Below, piece by piece: positions 1-8,109 of a stretch of DNA of 64,000 bases (position 1 is its first letter; the number at the start of each line of letters is the position of its first letter). Origin of the DNA: Marinovum algicola (lineage in GTDB: Bacteria; Pseudomonadota; Alphaproteobacteria; Rhodobacterales; Rhodobacteraceae); contig NZ_FNYY01000001.1 of assembly GCF_900109145.1 (NCBI RefSeq), forward strand, positions 310,001 to 374,000, given 5' to 3'. Position numbers and translations under genes: made by a program. The notes beneath the pieces were generated by a model that made no database searches, was not told where the DNA came from, and was given only the letters and a program-made list of their open reading frames with translations.

Positions 1-768
1 ATGCACCAGCCCGACGACGACCGCGAAAAGCACCGCCATCGCGCCGGCCTCGGTCGGCGTGAAATAACCCAGCCGGATGCCCAGCACGATGCCCACCGGC
101 ACCAGCAGCGCCAGGAAGGCGCCGCGAAAGGCGCGGCCGCGGCCGGCCCAGGGCAGGGGCGCCTCATACGCCGGTTGCAGGTCGAGTTGGCGGGCGCGCA
201 GGGCCACCGCGCCCATCATCGCGGCGCAGATCAGTACCCCCGGCACGATCCCGGCGAGAAACAGCCGCCCGATCGACACATCGCCCATGAAGCCATAAAG
301 GATCAGCCCGATCCCCGGCGGAATGATCACCGAGATGATCGAGGAGGACGCGGTGACGGCGGTAGAAAATGCCGGGTCATAGCCGCGCTTCGTCATCTCG
401 GGCACCAGAACCTTGGACTGCATCGCCGCATCGGCATTGGCCGAGCCCGAGACACCGCCCAACAGCGTCGAGAGCAGTACGTTGACCTGCGCCAGCCCGC
501 CTTTCCAATGGCCGGTCATCGCCTCGGCGAAGCTCATCATGCGGCTGGTGATGCCGGCGTAGTTCATCACGACGCCGGTCATGACAAACAGCGGCACCGC
601 CAGCAGCGGAAAGGAATGGGTGACGGCGACAATGCGCTGGATGAAGATCTCGGGCGGCATGGCGCCGGAAATCAGGAAGAAGGAGAGCCCCGCCATGCCG
701 ATGGCGAAGGCGACGGGAATGCCGATGGCGATGCCGAGCAGCAGGATCAGGACGGGCGCGAGGCTCAT
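1..768 (-). CDS. TRAP transporter large permease (DctM family), 3' part missing
   Basis: Large integral-membrane subunit of a tripartite ATP-independent periplasmic transporter; it carries out Na+ or H+ coupled uptake of an organic acid delivered by the binding protein. The 256 visible residues are strongly hydrophobic and contain the glycine/serine-rich GGVSGSANADAA stretch and the SSSIISVIIPPG segment typical of DctM. The reading frame is open through base 1, so roughly the last 40 percent of a family-typical 425-residue protein lies outside the window. The start at 768 overlaps the dctQ stop by four bases (ATGA), so translation is coupled. The family is certain; the substrate cannot be read from the sequence. 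Confidence 0.93.
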   Translation of the reverse strand, partial: MSLAPVLILLLGIAIGIPVAFAIGMAGLSFFLISGAMPPEIFIQRIVAVTHSFPLLAVPLFVMTGVVMNYAGITSRMMSFAEAMTGHWKGGLAQVNVLLSTLLGGVSGSANADAAMQSKVLVPEMTKRGYDPAFSTAVTASSSIISVIIPPGIGLILYGFMGDVSIGRLFLAGIVPGVLICAAMMGAVALRARQLDLQPAYEAPLPWAGRGRAFRGAFLALLVPVGIVLGIRLGYFTPTEAGAMAVLFAVVVGLVH

Positions 769-1256
769 ACCACATCCTCCAGCGCGTCGACCGGCGGCGG
801 GTCCATCAGGCCCAGCAGCCGCAGGGCCGAGGTCAGCGACATGCCGACAAAGGCGAGCAGCGTGGCGAGGTAGACCCAGGAGAACGGAATATCGAGCACC
901 GGCGAGGGCCGCGTCGCGCCCTTCTGCATCATGACAAAGCTCAGCCAGGCGGCATAGGCGAGAAAGGCCAGCACCAGCCCGTCGGCCAGCTTGCGCAGCG
1001 CGCGCCGGGCCGCAGCGGGCAGGAGATCGATCAGCAGGGTCACCCGGATGTGCCGCCCTTCCTGATGGGCGGTCATCGCGCCGATAAAGACCACCCAGGT
1101 AAAAAGGATGCCGGAGAGCTCGGTTGTCCAGACCGCCGGGCGTTCGGTGACGTAGCGCGTCAAAACACCCCAAAGCACCGAGCCGGTCAGCACCGCCAGC
1201 GCCGTGAAGGACACCAGATTCTCGGCCCGCCGGACCCATTTGGCAAGGTTCTGCAT
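765..1256 (-). CDS. TRAP transporter small permease (DctQ family)
   Basis: Small four-helix membrane subunit that pairs with DctM. The 163 residues show four hydrophobic segments and the conserved region RYVTERPAVWTTELSG followed by HQEGRHIRVTLL, both characteristic of DctQ. I chose the ATG at 1256 because a strong AGGGAGGAGAG ribosome-binding site lies just upstream; a longer frame to 1463 would run into dctP. It lies between dctP and dctM in the usual P-Q-M order and overlaps dctM by four bases. Confidence 0.93.
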   Translation of the reverse strand: MQNLAKWVRRAENLVSFTALAVLTGSVLWGVLTRYVTERPAVWTTELSGILFTWVVFIGAMTAHQEGRHIRVTLLIDLLPAAARRALRKLADGLVLAFLAYAAWLSFVMMQKGATRPSPVLDIPFSWVYLATLLAFVGMSLTSALRLLGLMDPPPVDALEDVV

Positions 1257-1275
1257 GATCTCTCCTCCCTTGGTT

Positions 1276-1301
1276 GGCCCGGGCCGCATCTGGCCCGGAC
1301 C
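1276..1301 (-). terminator. Intercistronic hairpin between dctP and dctQ
   Basis: A 10-bp stem (one G-U pair) with a 6-base loop lies in the 56-base dctP-dctQ gap: GGCCCGGGCC, gcatct, GGCCCGGACC on the plus strand. No T-run follows. It probably stabilises the dctP message or attenuates read-through so that binding protein exceeds permease. Similar hairpins occur after the other two binding-protein genes of this window. Confidence 0.6.
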
Positions 1302-1312
1302 GGGGGCCTTCC

Positions 1313-2308
1313 TCAGTTGTCGAGGATCGCGCGCACGCGGTCGTACAGGCCTTCGGACCAGTCCGGGAACTTGGTATAGACTTCGGCCGTGGCGTCCTGG
1401 AAGGCCGCGATGTCGACGTCGCGGTTGAATGTGACGCCTTCGGCCTCGAGCTTGGAAATCCACTCTTCTTCCGAGTTCAGCATAACGTCGGTCATGAAGA
1501 CACCGGCCTTGTTGGCCTCTTCGTCCAGCACGATCTGGATGTCCTCGGGCAACGAGGCGAAGAGATCGGCGTTCATCATCAGCCCGGTGAAGCCCTTGAA
1601 ATGGCCGGTGAGCGAGATGGTTTTCTTGGTCTCGTGCAGCTTGGCGCCGTGGATCGAGGGCAGGGGCGCCTCGGCGCCATCGACCACGCCGGCGGACAGC
1701 GCCGAATAGACCTCACCCCAGGCGACCTGCGTCGGGCGCGCACCCATGGCGTTGAAGGTTTCCACCCACATGATGTTGGGCGGGGTGCGGAAGGTCATGC
1801 CTTCGGTGTCCGCGGGGCTGGAGATCGCCTTGTCGGCCAGCATGTGGCGCGCGCCGAACAGCCAGTTGAGCGACAGCAGTTCGATGCCGGATTCGCTGCG
1901 CAGCCGGTCCTTCATCTCGGCATAGAGATCGCTTTCCACGATTTTGGTGAAATCGCGGGGATCATCCATCAGGTAGGGCCCGCCCAGAACGCCGAAATCG
2001 GGCACGAAATCGCTGAGATAGCCGGGGTCGGAGATCGAGATGATCGGCGCGCCTGCGCGGATCTGCTCAAAGACTTCCGGGTTCGATCCGAGCTGCGCGT
2101 TGGCAAAGATCTGGATCGCCACCGCGCCGTCGGTGCGGGTCTCCACGTTCTTTGCGAACTCTTCCATCGCCTGCTGGATCGGCTCCTTGTCCGAGGTCAC
2201 ATGGGCAAGCCGAAAGGTGTATTCCGCCGCTCCGGCCGCCAAGGGGGCCAGGGCGAGGCCGGCAATGCCGATCAGGCGGGAAGCGCGGCCAATAAGTTGA
2301 AAAGTCAT
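1313..2308 (-). CDS. TRAP transporter substrate-binding protein (DctP family)
   Basis: Periplasmic binding protein that captures the substrate for the DctQM permease. The 331 residues begin with a signal peptide (cleavage likely after AAGA-A, about residue 27). The core motif FRTPPN about residue 175, followed by MGARPTQVAWGEVYSAL and GVVDGAE, holds the conserved Arg that normally binds the substrate carboxylate. The ATG at 2308 was chosen because it starts the signal peptide and has a GGAGGAAAATTC leader; upstream in-frame codons would add a non-signal extension. It is first in the operon and divergent from the gene at 2471, sharing a 162-base control region. Confidence 0.95.
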   Translation of the reverse strand: MTFQLIGRASRLIGIAGLALAPLAAGAAEYTFRLAHVTSDKEPIQQAMEEFAKNVETRTDGAVAIQIFANAQLGSNPEVFEQIRAGAPIISISDPGYLSDFVPDFGVLGGPYLMDDPRDFTKIVESDLYAEMKDRLRSESGIELLSLNWLFGARHMLADKAISSPADTEGMTFRTPPNIMWVETFNAMGARPTQVAWGEVYSALSAGVVDGAEAPLPSIHGAKLHETKKTISLTGHFKGFTGLMMNADLFASLPEDIQIVLDEEANKAGVFMTDVMLNSEEEWISKLEAEGVTFNRDVDIAAFQDATAEVYTKFPDWSEGLYDRVRAILDN

Positions 2309-2397
2309 GAATTTTCCTCCTCCGATTCGGTGGTCGGCGGCAGTGTCTGCGCCGTTTCCGAGTCTGGGATAACACAGGAATTTCAAATTTAGAAGTA

Positions 2398-2415
2398 ATT
2401 TTGATACTTGAAAAT
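2398..2415. promoter_or_regulatory. AT-rich imperfect palindrome in the divergent dctP / 2471 control region
   Basis: ATTTTGATACTTGAAAAT is an 18-base imperfect palindrome (ATTTT-n-A, T-n-AAAAT) inside the AT-rich patch 2380-2420, the only AT-rich stretch of this 162-base intergenic region. It could be an operator for one or both divergent genes. No regulator gene lies next to it, so the binder is unknown. Confidence 0.35.
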
Positions 2416-2470
2416 AGAATCCGGATTCGGCAAGCAAGAAGGCAAGCCGCAGAATCGGGAGGGCAAGCGC

Positions 2471-3583
2471 ATGAAATTGAGGGGCATGACCTGGGATCAT
2501 CCGCGGGGCTTCGACCCGGTTGTCGCCGCGTCAGAAGTGTTTCGCGCCGAGACCGGCGTCGAGATCGTCTGGGACAAGCGGTCGCTTCAGGCCTTTGCCG
2601 ATGCGCCGATTGCCGAGATGGCGGAGCGCTACGATTTCATCGTGCTCGACCATCCGCACGTCGGCCAGATTGCCGAAACCGGCGCGCTGCTGTCGCTGCC
2701 GATGCCTCAAGATGCCTCGGCCTCGCTGGGTGGGTCGGCAGAGAGCTATTTCTGGAACGGCAAATGCTGGGCCTATGCGGTGGATGCGGCCTGCCAGATG
2801 GCGGCCTATCGCCCCGATCTGGGCCCCGATCTGCCGCGCCACTGGGAGGATTTCCTGGGCGGGGAGGCCGCGCGCTTCCGTCCGCTGACGCCGCTGCTGC
2901 CGGTCGATGCCTTCGACATGCTGATGACGCTTGTCGCCGGGCGCGGGGGTGCGGTGATGCCGGTGGGCCCGGCGCATTTCGTCTCTGACGACAATGGACT
3001 CTATGCGCTCGGGGTTCTGCGCGCGCTCTACAATCTCGGGCCGGATGAGCAGGTCGACATGAACCCGATCGGCGCGCTGGAGGTGCTCTCGACCACCGAT
3101 GATTTCGCCCTGTCGCCCTGCCTGTTCGGATACGTCAACTACGCCCGCCCCGGATTTCGCCCGCATCCCGTGGGCTATTTCGATCTGCCGCTCTGCGCCG
3201 GGCATTCCCGCGCGCGCAGCATCCTCGGGGGCGCCGGGATCGGCGTGTCCGCCAAGACGCGGCACCCCGAGGCCGCTATCGGTTTCGCGCAATGGATCAC
3301 TTCGCCCGAGGTGCAATCCGGCGTCTACCTGGACAACAATGGCCAACCCGCCAACCGCCACACCTGGCTGGCGCAGGCGGAAAACCCGGCGGTTGCAGGT
3401 TTCTTCAAGGGCGGCTTTCACACCATCGACAACGCCTGGACCAGGCCGCGCGACATCTGGTTTCTGGATTTTGTCGACGAGGTCTGTGCGATCATGCCGG
3501 ATTTCTTTCGCAGGGCGATCCCCGAGGAGCAGTTCCTCGCGCGGATCAACCAACTCTATCACCATCATCTTTGCGAGGCCTGA
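2471..3583 (+). CDS. Solute-binding-protein-fold protein without a signal peptide
   Basis: 370 residues resembling family-1 extracellular solute-binding proteins: an alternating alpha/beta layout, a DFIVLDHPHVG segment near residue 55, and a late GGAGIGVSAKTRHPEAAIGFAQWI segment typical of ABC sugar-binding proteins. The N-terminus is MKLRGMTWDHPRGFDPVVAA, which is polar and has no signal peptide or lipobox, so the product should be cytoplasmic. The start at 2471 has a GGGAGGG site 6 bases upstream; an in-frame ATG at 2408 adds only charged residues and no signal either. It heads the run SDR - MDR and lies 3 bases before the SDR. A sensor or ligand-carrier role is possible but is inference. 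Confidence 0.75.
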   Translation: MKLRGMTWDHPRGFDPVVAASEVFRAETGVEIVWDKRSLQAFADAPIAEMAERYDFIVLDHPHVGQIAETGALLSLPMPQDASASLGGSAESYFWNGKCWAYAVDAACQMAAYRPDLGPDLPRHWEDFLGGEAARFRPLTPLLPVDAFDMLMTLVAGRGGAVMPVGPAHFVSDDNGLYALGVLRALYNLGPDEQVDMNPIGALEVLSTTDDFALSPCLFGYVNYARPGFRPHPVGYFDLPLCAGHSRARSILGGAGIGVSAKTRHPEAAIGFAQWITSPEVQSGVYLDNNGQPANRHTWLAQAENPAVAGFFKGGFHTIDNAWTRPRDIWFLDFVDEVCAIMPDFFRRAIPEEQFLARINQLYHHHLCEA

Positions 3584-3586
3584 GCC

Positions 3587-4303
3587 ATGCCGATTGCCGT
3601 CATCACCGGGGGAAACAAGGGGCTGGGCCTCAGCCAGTCGCGGCGTTTCCTGCAAGCCGGGTTCGAGGTGCATGTGGTGGCCCGGAGCCGGGCCGATTTC
3701 GACACGCTGGGGCAGGGGGCGCATTTCCACGAATGCGACATTGCCGCCGATCGGGCGGCCGATTGGCTGGCTGCGATCCATGCCGGCGCCGGCCCGATCG
3801 CGGCGCTGGTTAACAACGCCGGCGTGCATTTCAAGAAGCCGATCTGGGAGGTGCCGCCGGAGGCGCTCGACCAGGTGCTCGACATCAACGTGCGCGCCAT
3901 GTTCGCGGCCTGCGGGCGCTATGTCAGCCTGCATCAGGACAGCGGCGGCGCCATCGTCAACGTCTCGTCGATGGGCGGGATCATGGCGCTGCCCTCGGCC
4001 GCGGCCTATGTGACCGCCAAGACCGCCGTTGTCGGGCTGACCCGTTCCGTCGCGGTGGATGCGGCGCAGTTTGGCATCCGCTGCAATGCCGTCAGCCCGG
4101 GTTTCATCGATACCGACATGACCCGCGCCGTGCTGGCGAAAGACCCGGCGCGCCGCGACAGGATCGAAAGCCGCATCCCGACCCACAGCTTTGGCCAGCC
4201 CGAGGATGTGGCCAATGCCATCTTTTATCTCGCCTCAGACCAGGCGGCCTATGTCAACGGCGTCAACCTGCCGGTCGACGGCGGCTATGCCATCGGATTT
4301 TGA
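3587..4303 (+). CDS. SDR family oxidoreductase
   Basis: Classical short-chain dehydrogenase/reductase, 238 residues. Cofactor motif TGGNKGLG at 7-14, NNAG at 76-79, active-site tetrad Asn101, Ser128, Tyr141 and Lys145, and the PG motif with VDGGYAIGF at the C-terminus. It probably interconverts a hydroxyl and a keto group on a sugar acid, polyol or hydroxy acid using NAD(P). Its partner downstream is an idonate-dehydrogenase-like MDR, a pairing that recalls gluconate/idonate catabolism (IdnO with IdnD), but the substrate is not determined. The start ATG at 3587 is 3 bases after the previous stop. Confidence 0.9.
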   Translation: MPIAVITGGNKGLGLSQSRRFLQAGFEVHVVARSRADFDTLGQGAHFHECDIAADRAADWLAAIHAGAGPIAALVNNAGVHFKKPIWEVPPEALDQVLDINVRAMFAACGRYVSLHQDSGGAIVNVSSMGGIMALPSAAAYVTAKTAVVGLTRSVAVDAAQFGIRCNAVSPGFIDTDMTRAVLAKDPARRDRIESRIPTHSFGQPEDVANAIFYLASDQAAYVNGVNLPVDGGYAIGF

Positions 4304-4313
4304 AGGAACCGTC

Positions 4314-5360
4314 ATGAGCTTTGTCCAGACCCGCCTGACCGCCGCCGAAAGTGTTGCCACCGGCCCCCAATCGCCGCCCGAAGAGATCGCAAACGGCCAT
4401 GTCCGCCTGCGCCTAGCGGTTGCCAGCCTCTGTGGCACCGATCTGCATTACTACGCGCATTTCGCCAATGCCGGGTTCGAGCTGCACAATCCGGTGACTC
4501 TGGGCCACGAAGCCTGTGCCTGGGTGGAGGATCCGAACGGATCGAGGCTGCGCAGGGGCCAGCTCGTTGCGCTCAACCCGATCATGAATTGCCAGAGCTG
4601 CGATCCCTGCAAGCGGGGCGAGGAAAACCTCTGCACCGCCAAGAAATTCCCCGGTTCGGCCACCACCGTTCCGCATCTGGACGGCTTTTTCCGCGATGTG
4701 ATCGACCACCCGGCGCGCTGCTGCCGCCCGGTGGCCGAAGATGTGAACCCGCGCCACCTGACCTTTGCCGAGCCGCTGGCCTGTGCGCTGCACGCGCTGA
4801 ACAAGGGCGGCGTGGCCGCGGGGGACAAGGTGCTGGTGACGGGTTGCGGGCCGATGGGGCTCCTGGCGATTGCCGGCGCGGCGGCACGGGGCGCGCAAGT
4901 CACGGCGCTCGATCTGCGGCCCGGTGCGGTCGAGGTCGCGCGCAAGGCCGGCGCCGGCGAGGGGCATTTGGCCGGCCGGATCGCGGACGCCGACATCGAG
5001 AAACGCTTTGACGTGGTGGTCGAGGCCTCGGGCGCGATCCCGGCCTTCAATACCGCGCTCAAGGCAGTGCGCCAGAAGGGCCGGGTATCGATCCTGTCGA
5101 ATATCCAGCTGCGTGAGGCCCGGGTGATGCTGCATCTGGTGATGCTCAAGGAAATCGAGCTTTGCGGCTCCTTTCAGTTCAACCGCGAATTCGAGGAAGC
5201 GGTGCAGCTGATCGAATCCGGCGCGGTGAATTTCGAGGCACTGACGGCCGCGGAATACCCGCTGGATCAGACCGGGGCCGCGCTGGCGCATATGGCGGCC
5301 GGCAAGGCCTTCGGCAAGATATTGTTGCTGGGAGCGGGCCTGACAGGCAGATCAATTTAG
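4314..5360 (+). CDS. Zinc-dependent alcohol dehydrogenase, L-idonate 5-dehydrogenase-like
   Basis: Medium-chain dehydrogenase/reductase, 348 residues. Catalytic zinc ligands Cys40, His65 and Glu66 (GHE), structural zinc cysteines 93, 96, 99 and 107 (CQSCDPCKRGEENLC), and Rossmann motif VTGCGPMGL near residue 170. Overall length and the CGTDLHYY and NPVTLGHE segments fit polyol or L-idonate 5-dehydrogenases. I start at 4314, behind GAAGGAACC; the frame extends upstream only inside the SDR gene. It is 10 bases after the SDR, so the two are co-transcribed and may act on the same sugar acid in succession. The exact substrate is inference. Confidence 0.87.
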   Translation: MSFVQTRLTAAESVATGPQSPPEEIANGHVRLRLAVASLCGTDLHYYAHFANAGFELHNPVTLGHEACAWVEDPNGSRLRRGQLVALNPIMNCQSCDPCKRGEENLCTAKKFPGSATTVPHLDGFFRDVIDHPARCCRPVAEDVNPRHLTFAEPLACALHALNKGGVAAGDKVLVTGCGPMGLLAIAGAAARGAQVTALDLRPGAVEVARKAGAGEGHLAGRIADADIEKRFDVVVEASGAIPAFNTALKAVRQKGRVSILSNIQLREARVMLHLVMLKEIELCGSFQFNREFEEAVQLIESGAVNFEALTAAEYPLDQTGAALAHMAAGKAFGKILLLGAGLTGRSI

Positions 5361-5390
5361 TCTTACAAAAAATATCGAAACCTACGGCTA

Positions 5391-5405
5391 TTGACAGAAT
5401 GTCAA
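5391..5405. promoter_or_regulatory. Perfect inverted repeat TTGACAgaaTGTCAA
   Basis: Perfect 6-bp arms with a 3-base centre in the 120-base gap before the GMC gene. The left arm is also a consensus -35 hexamer, although no clear -10 lies 16-18 bases downstream. It may be an operator overlapping a promoter. Confidence 0.4.
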
Positions 5406-5428
5406 GCGTTTGGCACAAGTTTCTCATA

Positions 5429-5445
5429 TTTTGGTAATACCAAAA
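5429..5445. promoter_or_regulatory. Perfect 17-bp palindrome, GntR/FCD-type operator candidate
   Basis: TTTTGGTAATACCAAAA is a perfect odd-centred palindrome containing the TGGTnnnACCA pattern bound by many FadR-subfamily (FCD) GntR regulators. It lies 36 bases before the GMC start, so it probably controls the downstream GMC-ABC-aldehyde dehydrogenase run. No GntR gene lies beside it; the only FCD regulator in the window is at 50086-50859. Confidence 0.6.
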
Positions 5446-5480
5446 ATGAGGGGAGGGCGACTTTCCTGGGGAGGGGGATG

Positions 5481-7094
5481 ATGGAGACTTTCGATCATAT
5501 CGTGATCGGCGGGGGATCGGCGGGCAGCGTGGCCACCGCACGGCTGGTCGAGGGGGGCGCCAAGGTGCTGCTGCTCGAAGGCGGGTATCACCATCGCCAT
5601 CCTCTGCTCGACATGCCGCCGGGGGTGTTCAAACTGCTCAAGAACGGCTCCAAGTTCTTTCGCACCCACAAATCCACCCCGCAGTCCCAGCTTGGCGGGC
5701 GCCAGACCGAGATCCCGCAGGGCAACGTGCTGGGCGGGGGCTCTACCGTGAACGGTCAGGCCTATGTGCGCGGCCGGCCGCAGGATTACGACGCCTGGCA
5801 CGAAGGGCTGCGCGGCAACAACGACGCCATCGGCTGGGGCTGGGACGCGGTTCTGCCGCATTTCAAGCGGCTTGAGGGCAACCGCAAGTTCAACGACGAT
5901 CTGCATGGCTGCGACGGGCCGCTGACGGTCTCGGACCCGGGGCATATCGACGATATGGCGCGATGGTTCGTGCAGGCGCTTCAGGCGCAGGGCGAGCCGT
6001 TCAACCCGGATTTCAACGGTAAGAGCCAGCGCGGCGCCGGGTTCTTCCAGTTCACCTATGATCGGGGCCAACGGGTTTCGGCGGCCTATGCCTTTCTTGA
6101 TCCGATCAAGAACAACCCGAAGCTGACGATCCGCCTGCGAAGCACGGTACAGCGCGTGTTGATCCAGGATGGCCGCGCGGTGGGTGTGGTCTATCGCGAC
6201 AAATCCGGCACCGAGCACACCGCGCGCTGCGCGGGGGAGGTGATCCTTTCGGCGGGGGCGCTGATCACGCCGAAGCTGCTGATGCTCTCGGGGCTGGGCC
6301 CAGCGGATCACCTGCGCGACCATGACATCGACGTGGTGCAGGACATGCCGGGCATCGGCCGGAACCTTCAGGATCACCCCGACGTTTCGATCGTCGCGCG
6401 CGCGAATGGAAACTACGGCTATTTCAAGCAGGATCGCGGCTGGAACATGCTGCGCAACGGCATGGAGTTCAAACTCTTCGGCCGGGGCCGCATCACCACC
6501 ACCGGGCTCGAGGCCGCCTGTTTCGTCAACCCAACCGATCCCGAGGCGCTGCCCACGCATGAGGCCTACTGCATCCCGGTGATGTATCTCAATGACGCGC
6601 AGGCCAGGACCATCCCCGAGGATTACGGCGTCTCGATCCAGATGGTGCTGCTCAAGCCGCGGTCGACGGGCGATGTGAAATTGGCCTCGGCCAATCCCGA
6701 AGACATGCCGCTGGTGAACCCCAACTTCCTGTCGGACGAACGCGACATGGACGAGATGGTCAAGGGGTTGCGCTATTTCCGCGAGACCATGAACCAGTCG
6801 CCGCTGGCCGACCGGATTGCCGAGGTCGTGGCGCCCACAGACTATTCCGACGCCGCGCTGCGCGACCATTGCCGCCGCGTGGTCAAGACCAATTTCCACC
6901 CCGCCGGCACCGCGAAAATGGGCGCCGATGGCGATCCGATGGCGGTGCTCGATGCGCGCATGAGGGTGCGGGGCGTCGAGGGGCTGCGCGTCTGCGACAT
7001 GTCCGCCGTGCCCGACATTCCTGCCGGCAACACCAATGCGCCCGCCATGGTGCTGGGCGACCGCTGCGCCGAGATGGTGCTGGGGCGGCTATGA
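5481..7094 (+). CDS. GMC family FAD-dependent oxidoreductase (choline-dehydrogenase-like)
   Basis: 537 residues. The FAD dinucleotide-binding motif VIGGGSAGS is at 8-16, the GMC signature IPQGNVLGGGSTVNGQAYVRG follows about residue 75, and the catalytic His-Asn pair is seen in NFHPAGTAKMG and AGNTNAPAM near the C-terminus. The enzyme should oxidise a primary or secondary alcohol and reduce FAD. I chose ATG 5481 over the adjacent 5478 because it lies 6 bases from GGGAGG. The stop overlaps a possible start of the next permease gene, so it belongs to the ABC transporter operon and may oxidise the imported alcohol. It has no signal peptide. Confidence 0.92.
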   Translation: METFDHIVIGGGSAGSVATARLVEGGAKVLLLEGGYHHRHPLLDMPPGVFKLLKNGSKFFRTHKSTPQSQLGGRQTEIPQGNVLGGGSTVNGQAYVRGRPQDYDAWHEGLRGNNDAIGWGWDAVLPHFKRLEGNRKFNDDLHGCDGPLTVSDPGHIDDMARWFVQALQAQGEPFNPDFNGKSQRGAGFFQFTYDRGQRVSAAYAFLDPIKNNPKLTIRLRSTVQRVLIQDGRAVGVVYRDKSGTEHTARCAGEVILSAGALITPKLLMLSGLGPADHLRDHDIDVVQDMPGIGRNLQDHPDVSIVARANGNYGYFKQDRGWNMLRNGMEFKLFGRGRITTTGLEAACFVNPTDPEALPTHEAYCIPVMYLNDAQARTIPEDYGVSIQMVLLKPRSTGDVKLASANPEDMPLVNPNFLSDERDMDEMVKGLRYFRETMNQSPLADRIAEVVAPTDYSDAALRDHCRRVVKTNFHPAGTAKMGADGDPMAVLDARMRVRGVEGLRVCDMSAVPDIPAGNTNAPAMVLGDRCAEMVLGRL

Positions 7095-7108
7095 GAAGGA
7101 TGACAGAT

Positions 7109-8065
7109 ATGCCCAACTTCGGACGACTGCTGCGCGAAAAGAACATCATCTTCGTGACCCTCGCGCTCTGTGTGCTGTTCTATCTGATCAGCCCGCGCTT
7201 TCTGAGCCTCGACAACATGTCGGCCATCTCGCGCCAGATCGTGCCCATCGGGCTGATCGCGCTGGGGCAGTATTTTGTCGTGGTCTCGGGCAATATCGAC
7301 CTGTCGATGGGCATGGGATCGGTGCTCTTTGCCATCGTTTTGGGCGTGTTCTTCGGCCTCACGGGCGGCGTCGCCCTCGGGATTGTCGCGGTGATCGTCT
7401 GCTCGCTGGCGCTGGGCTTCTTCAACGGGGTGCTGGTGGCCAAGCTCAAGTTACCGGCCTTCATCGTCACGCTCGCCATGCTGTTCAGCGCGCAGGGGCT
7501 TTCGGGCCTGATCATCCCGCGCGGGCAACAGATTTTCCTGATGGGCGATTTCTTCCGCTTCATTGGCGCCGGCAAGTTCATGGGGCTCTACTGGTCGTTC
7601 CTGTTCCTCGTGGCGCTCTTCGTGCTGGCCTATGTGGTCTACAACCACACCCGCTGGGGCGCCTATGTGATCGCCATCGGCAATTCCGAGGAAAACGCCC
7701 GCCTCGCCGGCATCGATGTCGACCGGGTCAAGATCGGGGTGTTCATGTTCTCGGCACTGTGCAGCGGGCTGGCGGGGATCGTCCTGTCCTCGCGCATGGG
7801 GTTCGTGCAGCCGGGGCTGGACGGCAACGGCCTGCTGCTCGACGGCATCGCCGCGATCATCATCGGCGGCACGCTGATCCTGGGCGGGCGCGGCACCATT
7901 GGCGGCGCTTTCTGGGGCCTGCTGTTCATCGGCGTCATCAACAACGCGCTCAACCTGCTCAACGTCGAGGACGTCTGGCACCAGGTGTTCAAGGGGGCGG
8001 TCATTCTGGCCGCGCTGGGGGCCAACTGGCTGCTCTGGCAGTCGCGGCAGGTCGAGGCGCATTGA
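7109..8065 (+). CDS. ABC transporter permease, ribose/xylose type (RbsC family)
   Basis: 318-residue multi-span inner-membrane protein with the family signature around FVVVSGNIDLSMGMGS and the late LDGIAAIIIGGTLILGGRGTIGG loop. The EENARLAGIDVDRVKI segment is the cytoplasmic coupling loop. In-frame ATGs at 7091, 7100 and 7109 are possible; 7109 is preferred because AAGGA lies 8 bases upstream, while 7091 overlaps the GMC stop. A second, different permease follows the binding protein, so the transporter is probably a permease heterodimer. Confidence 0.92.
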   Translation: MPNFGRLLREKNIIFVTLALCVLFYLISPRFLSLDNMSAISRQIVPIGLIALGQYFVVVSGNIDLSMGMGSVLFAIVLGVFFGLTGGVALGIVAVIVCSLALGFFNGVLVAKLKLPAFIVTLAMLFSAQGLSGLIIPRGQQIFLMGDFFRFIGAGKFMGLYWSFLFLVALFVLAYVVYNHTRWGAYVIAIGNSEENARLAGIDVDRVKIGVFMFSALCSGLAGIVLSSRMGFVQPGLDGNGLLLDGIAAIIIGGTLILGGRGTIGGAFWGLLFIGVINNALNLLNVEDVWHQVFKGAVILAALGANWLLWQSRQVEAH

Positions 8066-8109
8066 CCCGCGAAATTACCAAAGACCAATCAACAAGGAGG
8101 AGACTACAG

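Noticed and set aside
5412-5425. Sigma-54 promoter (TGGCAC)
   Set aside because: The bases at the -12 position read TC instead of GC, so the element is incomplete.
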